Assembly (NCBI GenBank): GCA_009760855.2 | Contig: WPIO01000046.1 | Coordinates: 198,501-262,500, forward strand | Source of the DNA: Cristatella mucedo | Taxonomy: Eukaryota > Bryozoa > Phylactolaemata > Cristatellidae | Length of the DNA stretch: 64,000 bases | Reading direction: 5' to 3' | Shown: one piece after another, positions 34,201-46,200 of the stretch | Layout: every line of letters starts with the position of its first letter | How positions within the stretch are numbered: the first letter of the stretch is position 1 | Program-made: the position numbers and the translations under genes | The notes under the pieces: model-generated | The model's database searches: none | Told to the model about the DNA's origin: nothing | Seen by the model: the letters and a program-made list of their open reading frames with translations, nothing else

Positions 34201-37200
34201 AATAAACGAAACGGCCATATTAGCTGGTAGCATTTTAGGGATCTGAAACATACGTGAACGTGATCTCCCGGTATAAGGGTCCACGTGGACTCTTCTTTAT
34301 TGATGTCCCACGGAAGATCGTCGTCAACGACCACTATTTGGTTTCCATTTGAATTATCTTTGTATGACACGCTAAGGTGGCGTCGGGTGACCAGCACATT
34401 CACATCCTTGCCTTTCTTAACGAAAAAAGGAACCTAAAACAGAAAGTCTAACATTAATCATTAATGCATTGAACAGCAACAAGAATGCGCACCCCGACAA
34501 AAGGGCATGCAATCTGGTCAAAGAGTCTCACCTACAATCGAGGGGGTCAGGTTTTTCTACTTATTGTGGATTTCAATATCCCACAGCCATCACAAATACT
34601 AGTCTTGCTGATCATCAGTATCTACCATTTTAGTGAAGTGCAACTAACGTGTGTCATTCCACTAACTGCTGAACCTTGGCTAGTGACCTTCATTAACATT
34701 CACCATAGAGCGAACCTTTGGTATTCAAATCCTGGACGAGTCTCGTTACTCTTTAGTTTGATGTGATTCATCAACCACTACTCAAACATGATGCTGAGGG
34801 TATATCTGGAGCAAAAATCTGGTGTAAGGCTACCGAAATGCAGAAACACGCTCGTGACAAAGCACTTCACCAAGTAGGTGATGTCACGTGCCACATGCCC
34901 CTAAGGTCTCTGGGTTAAAGCATGCTGTTATAGGCCTTCTCACTTTTCTTTTTGCTTACCACTATATCATGGCAGAATGGCTACATGCACCTCCCCAGTG
35001 GCAGGGGTGCCATAACATCCTACGAACCCACACCCAACGGTGCCCACAGGTCCTTTCTTTGAAAAGCTGCACAACTACTTAACAAGCAAGCTTAACCATC
35101 ACTCGTGTCTATTTAAGCTACCCGGTAAGCTCCAAGTAGAGGCAATTAGAGTTACAGTAGACCTAGTATGTACAGCTAGTTACACTGACTCCCTATCGCA
35201 TGAAAAAGTGCCATCATAGTCTAATAATAATAATAATAATAATGTACTTGATAAAGCGCCCTCAGAGAACTTAATCTCTTTCTAGGCGCTTTACATTTGC
35301 TGCAAAGGGAAATGTAATTAAATGGTAAGTAAAATCATGCTTGAAAAACAAACAAGATGAATAACATGGTTAGGGGTGACATGCACAGGGTCAGCATGCA
35401 AACATGCATGACACATTATTTTAAACAAAACTAGTCTTCATAGATTTGAAAACATAATCTGCTCTATTGCTTACACGTACACAATCTAAGTACGTTTAGG
35501 CATAGATATATTTTGAACAGCTTATATTAGGGATGCACTCAACCTCAAACCCCGACACATGGGCTGCTTGCATTCTCTGACAAATGCAGGATTTTTCGAA
35601 AGTCCCAAGTTCTAGCAAGCATTTACTATGGAACTACAGTCTCGCCGGCTCTTAGCGACCGCACCATTCGGTAAAATTATCCATACCTATAACCGTTTTG
35701 CTGTTGTCGTTCAAATGCATTTCTGGATGACACTGCTTCTGCCCGAGTTCGTATATTGGATATCTACCACAGGCTGCATGGACGAAACAAGCGAGAGGGC
35801 GTCCCTCTTGCAGTCCCATCAAAGCAGTCTTGACTCGTCTGTGCTGACACCCTCCAAAAGTAAATGCTAATGCCAGCCGTAACTGTCGCTCCATCAAGGT
35901 ACGGCGTCTTCCTTTATTTCTGATTTCCTGTTCTCATTTCGATAATAATAATACGCATGATAAAGCGCTCTCGAAAAACTCAATCTCTTTCTAGGCGCTT
36001 TGTACCTTCTTAGTACTGAGGCTTTTTTCTCATATTGATGACCAAACTGACCTGTTAAGCGCCAAATTTCTTACATTGAAAAGTCACCCACTTGATCCAA
36101 TTTTCTCTATAAATTGTGCGCAAGTAACTCCTAATATCACAGAACTATTCACACCTTATAACGATTATGCAAATTTATGGTAACCTGAGAGAACTAAATC
36201 TCTTTCTAGGCACTTTACATAAGCTGGCAAGGAAGGGGGAAAGCATAAATAAATAAATAAATACTAGCTGATTTAACAGCCTCTTTTTGTATAGCGACAG
36301 AAGAGCCTTGACGGCTATTACCACCGCTTGCAGTGGCGATAAAGAATCGCCCACCACAGGATTCGAACCCATGACCTCGGGGCCGAGGTCGTGAAAAGCA
36401 ACCGCCTTACCTAGTGAGCCATTACGGCTGCCCATTGATAAGTGATAACATGCACCGTGTCAGCACGTTTAAGAATATAAAGATAATCAACAAGGACCCA
36501 GAAAATGCTGTCAGGAACAGGTGAATTTTTAGCTCTTTATGTAAATGACGCCAAATCAGGGGATGCCAAGACGTCAGTCGGGGTAAATCCAGGCACTGGG
36601 AGCATACAAACTTCAGGCACAACATCCATAAGATATGGAGTTCGTTAGCTACACAGCTAAAACGACTTGAGTCTGAGGAGTTGATGGACTACGATGGGAA
36701 GCATGGGCAGCAACTTTTCAGACAGACAAGTAGCGCACGAGCTATCCCCTTAAAGTCGTTGCGATTCTTATGGGGAGTTAGTGCACGTCAGCGAGAATCG
36801 CGTTAATGCTCAATTGCAACGTTCACGACAGACAAGCCCAGCTCCAGTTTTGCACTAACTGCAGTCATCCTATTGCACAGGCAGGAAAACCTTCGAGATG
36901 TGAGTACAAAGTCTAAAAATGAATGGGCCAGCTTGGTTGTGGTATCCTCATCCAAAGCAAGCCCAAACGTTGGCAATGTAATGTGGCTGCAAGTAGGCAG
37001 ATTTGACTGCAGAGCTCATGTAGTCATCTAGTGAAAGGTTAATTTGGAGGACACCCAGTTCTCGCAAAGAGGCTACAGACGATTTGGTGGCCAAGCTATA
37101 GCAAGGCACCTCCGATTACAGCTTCCTCATACTCAGGGCCCTATGAATTTTTGCACCCTGGGATAGACCAAATTCCTGTGCTGTTAGGCCTAAAAACAGC

Positions 37201-40200
37201 TTAATGATTTTGGAGTGCCATCCTTAGCAACGAAAATGATGGATGTACCATAATGCGCCGTACAGGCATGGTAATGATGAGGCATACCACCAAGTTCAGG
37301 GCACAAAACCGCTGTTTTCTAAATCTTGGCGCCCTTTTTAGAAGCAAGCCCCGAAGAAGATTGACAGGCGACTTTTTCAGTGCAAGGGAGTAGGCTAGAT
37401 GCTCAAGACTTCCGGTCTGATTTATTTCCTGTTTGGTCAATCTGGTGCAAAACCTGTGGCTACTCCCTGCGAAAGGCCAAGTAACACAGTGCCTCAGCTA
37501 AAGGTATTCTGCTAATCCTCACTAACAGCGCTGGCACAATTGGAAGATCGTTTGTTTATTTGAAATGAGGGAAGGTTGTGTGAGGTATAATCTGGTTAAA
37601 GAGTAAACATTTAATTGCATTTCCCTTTGCAGCAAATGTAAAGCGCCTAGAAAGAGATTAAGTTCTCTGAGGGCGCTTTATCAAGTACATTATTATTATT
37701 ATTAAACTGTGAGAAAATGTGAATGGTTGGGAGTTATCCCCCAAACCTGGGATTTATCCTCTGGATTGAATAATAATTTGCATAAAGGAGAACCGATGGA
37801 ACGATTGCCGTGCCATTTCCCCAAAGTGAATAACTTTTGATGTAACAATGGCTGCAATGTCGACCTTTTGACGTCATTGGAGAGCCAGGGTCACAATCTG
37901 ATCTCAATTCCAAACATGGCAGCCCAGAAAATCAACAGTATTGTATCTCCATCTGTAACTCCACAAAGTCATAAAGGCCATGTGGGTGTTACGCAGGAGA
38001 GTTTTGTATAGTGCACTCATAGCCTAAGCGGCTTTCGGTATGCATTCGATACCCAACAGACTTCGTCTCACGAAACAAAGAGAAAGTGGGAAGCACAGCA
38101 GAGTCAGGAGAGCAGTCAAGGTAGTGAGTAGCATAGAAGTAGCAGCTCAGGACCGCTGAAAAAGATGTGCCATAGTCGGCAGTAGGAGAGTAGTTATCGT
38201 TGAAGAATTGTGCAAGCGAGTTCCACAGTCTAGGACCTGCAGAGCTAAAGCTTCTGTCGCCAACTGTCTTTAAGCGGAGGAATGGGACAGCTAATTTATT
38301 GTCCACACAGGACCCGAGGGCGCGAACAGGCTGAAACTGATGCAGCAGCTCAGCTAAGTATGAAGGAGCCAGGCAGTGGCAGGCCTTGTGGGTCAGCGTA
38401 ACAGTATGGATATTAATCACTATAAAAATGTGCTACCCCTTCAAACGATCCAGGACCCTTGTTAACCACGGGACCAAACTAAAAAAAAATAAAACTACTC
38501 GTAATGATAAAACATGATTGCAGAATATAAAGTACAGGACGCTTGAGGACATGAATAGCCAATCTTATACAACCGAAATAAGAAATGGACTCTTGCAGTA
38601 GTGCACAAACAGAGCTGAAATTACATTTAAAATTTCAAGTTGATCCGTGTATTGGCTGAGCTAGAGAATTTAAAAGGCACATAGCTACACTGTAAGGTAG
38701 CTGGCTGTATGCTCTCCTTTCATGCAGAAATCATCATAACTTTGGATTCCAATTCCAACATGTCAATCTTTGGAAATGCACTCTATACAACAAATCTACT
38801 GTTTGATCAATTTCTCCTTTATTCACAAAACGTTTACTCTCAAGTACACTAGGACGGACTTCACAGCTAACACATGCAGCCTGGGCCGCAAGAGCACAAC
38901 ATCGAGATGAGAGGACCGTCTCTCTCGATGACAGCACCAGGCGATTGAGAGGAATGTTAGCTAAATTAGCACAGTAAACAGCAGGACTCCATAGGCACCA
39001 AAATTGGCAGGCAAACAGTGCTCCGATAACTTGCAGAGAAAATTTTCCAACAAGCAGCATAAAGCTGAAATCCTGATTTTGGCCAAAAGCCATGGTAAAC
39101 ACACTACCGTAGATTAGTGCTCAGTTTATCAGACAGACAAAAGCCAATTTAAGTTCTTCGGTAACACCGACGTTGACTTTGAAGAAGCCGAGGAAAATTT
39201 AAGGAATTCAGAGATAGCTGCCTGCAGTACAGTGTGAAGCACGGATGTGTGTATCAAAGTGCTGCAAAACATCGGCATTCTGTGCACTCGAGGACAGTTG
39301 AGTTGACAGTTGAGTAACAAGCTGCATGATATTTAGCCAGCTGTCCGAGGCACTGAAGGCCTGTGTACTGAAGGCCTGTGTAAATACTTATGGCCCTAAC
39401 TGTACGTGCATGCCTGCGCTATTTGTTGCTGAGCTGACAGTGCTCATGGTTGCCAGTGCATTTCAAACACGAAAAGATACAGAGAGTGCAATGGAAACCA
39501 TCTGCTACCTGCTCTCATTGGCCAACAGTCACCGCCAGGATTGCAGCTGTAGCTCAGTAAATACACTAAAAAAAGTCACACATAGTGTCCGATTCAAGTG
39601 AATACCTTGATACGAATGTCGATGTCTCTTATGGTCTGGCTCCAGGAGTACTTGTCCCGCACAGCGCCATTATGGCTCTCTGGATTTGCCTGAAATGTAG
39701 CCTGGTCGAGCGATTTGGGCACAGCTGCATCGGTGGGAAACTGGTTCTTTTCCTTCGATTTTGCATGTACCTCGGTGCCTGCTGCAACCGCTGTTGGAGC
39801 AGACTGAGATTCATGGTCGACAGTGACTTCACAGCCGACAGATGGAACACAATCTTAAACATAATGCAAAAGCAGTTGTATCGAAAATCACACGTGCAAA
39901 TTTGTATAATTATAGCACTCGCACACACACACACACACACACACTCTCAGAAACACTCACACACAGAGCTGCCAGTCAAGGCCCTTTCAGGGTCGGTAGC
40001 AGCCATACTGGCTGCTGATAGCTGGACTCCAGAATTGCATTGCAGTTAAAGGCAGATTTCCAAGGGATAAATATTAAGAGGTGATTTACAAACGATTTAG
40101 AATTATTACGGCTACACATTAGTGGACAGATACACTGTATGGTCCTTGGGCCTTTCGAGAGAAGCTGAAAGGTGTAACCTTGCTGTATGTCCACCAACGA

Positions 40201-43200
40201 GCATATAGGCCATTTGGCTCCGCCGTGGTCCTATAGGATCACATGTCTGGCAACGAGTCAGCTTCCGGAAGAAGTTCTCGAACGAGACAAACAGGCAGTC
40301 AATCAATAGATTAACTAATCGACACTAGTAATTAAGGCACTGGTGTGACACCCTCACTCCATCCATCCCAGGGATGACACAGTGCTACAGTAGGGTGCAA
40401 ACGTTTATAGAATGGATTTCAATAGGTTGAAAATACCTCCAAAGACCTACTGGCACAATCAACCAAGACAACTTCAGAACGAAGCTGAGTAGTGGAATTT
40501 AGATGAGATCAAGTGACCACATGGAAGGCCTCTTTGAAGATAGCATAAAGCAAGCATCTTAAAAAGCCCGAGTACCAGTGACTCTGGACTACAGAGACTA
40601 CCAAGCCCAACTCCACATAAGGGCTGAAATCAATGGCAAACCCAAATAGCAAAATGTTTCATCCAATTAAAGGCTTGCTCCACTAGCCAATGTCTTAATA
40701 TCAAAGGCACAGATGATGATCACTGATCAAACCGATTTGCAAGTCGAGAGTCCCAAAATAGGGCCCTGTCACAGACAGAAGCAGCTTGATGAGAGAGAAA
40801 TGTTGTGTAGAGGCAGCTATAGAAAGCTTGGGTTGATCAAGGCCTCGTGCAATGCAATTGCAAACAAATATAAAACCCAAGTAAAGATAGATGAGGTACA
40901 TCAAATTCGACTGGGCCCTCAGTAAGCAGGCACACACGGTAAGCAGGCACAAGTAGTAAGGACACGGAAATAAGTATTGTCACTACAAATGCATGCCATA
41001 AATCCCCATATTTACCTGGAGTAAGTAGCTTCGACTCAGGTGTAACAGCTTGAGACGAACTAGGAAGACTAGAATCAGTTGATGAAACTGGTTGCTGACT
41101 GCCCCTGGCAACAGTAAGTGCTTGTGCCTCGATCTGTTTGTCACTGTTCCGTGCCATCGATTCGTATTTCTCATAAGCCTACAAAGGAAAATCGACACTA
41201 ATATGGGGGCACAATAACAAAAATGATAAAAGTAGCCAAAACTCTAATTAGATAAGAAGTGGGAAAGTCGAGGATCCCAGAGACTCTTTACAAAGAAACC
41301 AAAAGAATGGCAGAATTAAAGAAGTGGCAGAATTAAAGATGACTAAAGTGGCATAAATTAAATTATATTAAATTTAATTAAATTAAAGATAAATTAAATT
41401 TAAATTAAATTAAAGATAAATAAAGTGGCAGAATTAAAGATGACTCGACGGTTCCGCACTGAGCACCATAGCAAGTGCATTATTATAGCTCGAGCACAAT
41501 AACTTCACATGACACATGACAATTATTGGTACCGAGTTTTAAAATGAAAACACGCCTACTTGGGTTGATTCATCACCAATAAACTGCAGTAAATGCCCAC
41601 CACATACATTGTGCTGACAAATAACAGAAGTATTTAAAATCTTCTAGCTAGTAGACATCAGACTGACTTGCAGCACAATCCTTAGTGGTAAAGTCCATCA
41701 ATATTTGCTTGCTGAAATAATAATAATAAGATGTTTGATAAAGTGCCCCTAGAGAACTCAATCTCTTTCTAGGCGCTTCATATTTGCTGCAAAGGAAACA
41801 CGATCGAGTGGTAACATGGTTAGTTGTGACATGCACAGGGTCCGCATGCAAGTGTAGTTAGTGGCAGCATGCACAGTGTCAGCATGCATAAGCACATAAA
41901 GGACGAAACACAGTGACCCACTAAATGTGTGATAAATAGGTGAGCTTTTAATTTTTCTTTAACTGTGGTCAGGTCAGAGGATGTCGTGATGGAAGAAGGC
42001 AGTGAGTTCAATGAATGAGCCATCTAAAGCCCAACAAATGAGAAGCAACAAATGAGAGGCCCAAAATATTACAGCTAAAATAATAATTTGCATCCAAGGG
42101 CGGAGCCAGGGTTTTCATGTAGGGGGAAATACCGACAGGTAATACAAGTTGTAGCATATACCCTTTATGAATCCGAGCATAGCGAGGTATTAAAAATAAA
42201 GCAGACTACAAAAAGCCCATACCCATGTTCCTACCAGACTGCCCCTAGCTCCAGCCCCGACCACAGATACAAAGGGAGGGGTGGCCCCGGTCGCCAGATA
42301 TAGAGGGGACTGCCACGGTGGCTAGACATAGGGGGGCGGTCCCGATCTCGGGTGTAGGGCTTTTGGGGAGAGGCAATTGCCTTCCCATCTAGTCGCCCAC
42401 TGTTTACATCCAAAAGAAATAATTTCATGCCCATGCCTTGGTGGAAAGTGCGACCTACAAGTTTGAGGTCAAAATAAATTCGGAGCTTCACCCTCATGCA
42501 TTTGTCCATATACCAGATAAAGTGACAGCCTCTCAGTTTCTTAATTTCAATCAAAGCTAAATCTTCAGACGGCAGCACAACAGCACTTTAGTACGTGAGG
42601 CCAGACTCCATAAGTATGCCCTTATAGCTTGAAGATTCAATTACAGAAGCTCAAATTCAAGGCAGGTTATGAAAACAAGTCACAGAAGCCTCGTCTGTTC
42701 ATTCAGAATATTCAGCAGATTCGGGCTCCTTTGTAAGTACTAGTAGCAGTCACTTTGCTTCGGTCAGACACTCATAGAATACCGGCTGGTAATCGGCCCA
42801 TCAGCAATCATAGTTTAAAATTTGATGTTAGGTTTCTAGCTACACCTACGAGGTTTACCACAATTAAAACTTATTACGAACAAAGAGCCTTTGACAGTTG
42901 GAAAGTCAAGGGTTTCTTCAACCTGACTCAGGCAGGTGGGTGATGAGGACCACGATCCCTGGACGGAGAAATTCTTATCAGATTGTCATAAAGGTACCAT
43001 TTCCTGACGAGTTAAATTTAACATTGAATGTTGAAGTACAGTAAAGCTCATATAACGGATGACTGCAAAATTATGGCAAAAGAGAACTGCAGCTTGGTGC
43101 CACACGACTCCTCTTAAACCTTGTCATACATACCATACATACAGCCACAATTTTGGGGTTCATCTCAGGTAAGCACAGGGGCTGCAGTATGTCTCCTCCT

Positions 43201-46200
43201 GTGTAGCACCTTTATAATTTGCCACTTTCACTCACCGTTTTGCCACTGCATCTTAGCCTAATGATAAGGTTCGCACTCTTCACGATCCTGGTCATGGGCT
43301 CGAGTGTCGCAACGAGCAATTTTTTAGTGTCAACTGCAAGATGAACGCAGCAATAACTAATCTGCGGCTACGCAATGAGGATATTGTCTCCCAGGACATC
43401 TAATTTTTAAACACCACTGGATCTTAGCCCAATAGTAGCGATGTACACGTTTCTCGTATCCCGTCATGAGTTTAAGTTCTTCAGCAGGCAATCTTTTGGT
43501 GTTGCAATTGGGTGAAATCAGCTAACGCCGCTAGATAAACAACGCAGTTGAATCGGCTGGTCTCAACTCATATCATATCCGACCTTTTCATATCTGATCA
43601 TATCAACCCATATCCGGATTTTTTGGCCCAGTTAAGTTGATTGGGTCCTTATTCTTTGCACTTGAAAGCAAATACGCTACTCAAAAGTTTCCAATATGCA
43701 CCGAGGCATGGCAAGACATTTGATTAACTGAAGGGTTTTTTGGCACTATTACAAAGAAAAAAGGATTGCTAGTACAATGTCCGAATAAGCCGAAGGAATG
43801 GAGAAATCACAACAAAACCATCATCCAAGCAAATCGTTATTGACTCGTGTGACCTGCCTGCTCAACAAGTTCAGGTAAGCGCCATAGTTTGAGAAGCAAC
43901 ACCCAAATATAAGAAGAGTGGTCCAAGCCACAGGTACGTACCGCGATCAGGATCCTGGCAGAAACACCTGGTGGGAAGCCCAGCTTGCCGTCTTTGCTCT
44001 TCAACAGCATAAAGAAGTCCGTCCTGCAGCAGGCAAGACAACCCACCCTTCCTGCTCCTCATGCTGTAACAAGCGCAAAGGTGGCAGCAGCAGCAACAGC
44101 TTGGATGAACACCAACACAAGTATTAGAAACAAACCTGTAAATAATCTTTGCAATGTTCTGTGATAGTCCCCATTACTTTACTTCCCTTCCAACTCACTG
44201 GATCATTGCTCGAGTGCTTAGGAATTAAGAAGCACATACAAATAAATAGTCAGAATACTCATTAAAAAAACTCCATCTGTATTATTTTACATGATAACGT
44301 TATAGTGGTGCAGCTATCACCACTTCAGTTAGCATAACATGACACACCATAAAATGACAATTTTTATGAATTTTGGCTAGGCCGCTATAGCATCAATAGA
44401 AACAGGGTGGCGCTTGACTTAAGGCCTAAAGGACGATTGCCAGTAACAATTTTTTGCTTGCTGTGTGGTACACAAAGTGTATAAAGCAGGTGATAAACAG
44501 GTAGCTCTTCACCGTTATCGGCATAAGGCATGAGTGCATCGGCACCGAGTGCACCGTTGTCGGCCTTAGTCCGATCAAGCATCTCAATGCTTGTGCATGC
44601 TGAAACCCTAAGCCTGCTTGAAGCTATTCTACTGACCGTGGTCTAAACTCCCCAAGTTAGCTACCTTAATGTGGTGCTTTGAGTTCTCGGATCTGACCAG
44701 ACGAAATTATCTTATATATGTATACATAACTCATTTGTTTAGCACCCTAAGAGAACTTGGTCTCTATTCAGGCGCTTCACGTATGCCATGGGGCTCGAGC
44801 CCGTGACCTCGGCCATCAAATACATTCACCTTGACCTCGGTCGGGCCAATCACCTTTACCACTGGGCCAACTTTCCCCCTCCTCTGCAGAACGATTCTGG
44901 GTGAACCAATCTTTAAGGTTAGATCTTCCAACTTTTGGGTTACAAGATTTGCCGATAACTGTTAGGTTGGTATTATTATCCTTAAACTTCAAGAAGTCAG
45001 TAGCCACCAGTAGCCTTTTCAAAGGGATGTCTTTTTTAGCCTAAGAGACACTTAAGCAACAGGGATCAAGGAAGTTGGGGAAGAAGAGTAGGGCGATGAG
45101 GGGAGGCAGTCCTGTTGTGAAGGCAGTGAGAGGATGGAAACCATAATCCGTTCTATCTTACCAACGAAGAAATTGGAGGAGTACTCGGCAAAATCACAAC
45201 TAGTATCCATGGGCAGTATGCTTGTGTGGTTTCCGATTAACAAGATGGTTGATAGTGGATTGAATGATTAATCTGTGATTCCACTACTTCTCTATACGAT
45301 TTGAACTTGGCCTTGGCTAGAATAGATTGATACGACATAAAACAATCTTCAAATGTGAAGCCGTGGACCGTGAATCCCGACTTTTGGCCCAACCTTTGCA
45401 AGTCTACGTCTCGTGTCCCTTGCTCTTCTAAAGGCAGCCGTAAACCAAAGGACATTTTGGCAAAAACAGAACTGTCGTTTAGTCTGAGTGCATACTCGTC
45501 AAGGACGTCGGCTATCATCGATTTATAGCATCAGGAGGCACGACAATAACAGCTTCTGCCCCAGTGATGTGACTGCCATCATAGTACGATAGAGACGGGC
45601 TGCTTTGCAGGTCTCATCATGAGGGAGGGTTAGCAGTGCATACTGTATAAAACAGGCCTGTATGAGTATCAACCACCGAGTAAAAAAATGTCCAGAAAAA
45701 GTAAGCTCACTCAACAGCTTTAGCGGCTATCACCATACTTGTATCGAGACATGCTGGAAGACTCAAACCGACGACCTGAGTGTTGAAGTACGCATACCAG
45801 ACCTCTACGCAAAGAGTGGCTGGGGGAGAGCAAATGATGCTACTTGCCTCTTCCCAATCACATTGCGCACGAAAAAAATTGTGACTTAAAACGTGACATC
45901 AAATCTCTCAGCTCAGACATCGTGAATATAAACGTGTAATATATATAAATATATATATATATATTACGCCTTTACACCAAATTAAGGGCATCCAATCTCA
46001 CTTTGGATGCATAAAAAAAAAATACTGACGGAACTTTGCGACCCTCGTGGAAACCAGTACGTGATAGATATGGCGGGAAAAATCACATAGCTTTTTGTCG
46101 ACGCAGACCTCTGCAGCGTAATTCAAAAAATTGATACATGGCGCACAAGTCAAAGCCTATCACTGGCACTATGACAGCCTATTTTCTTGGGGACCAACGC

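Noticed and set aside
38734-39102. 122-codon minus-strand frame
   Set aside because: It overlaps the unclassified dispersed repeat, has no splice-site logic with NUDCD3 and no motif.
44875-45035. Open minus-strand stretch (KRLLVATDFLKFKDNN...) after a TCTCTTAG acceptor
   Set aside because: Looks exon-like, but I recognise no family, it lies in a NUDCD3 intron where the phase is already satisfied, and its end runs into a SINE.
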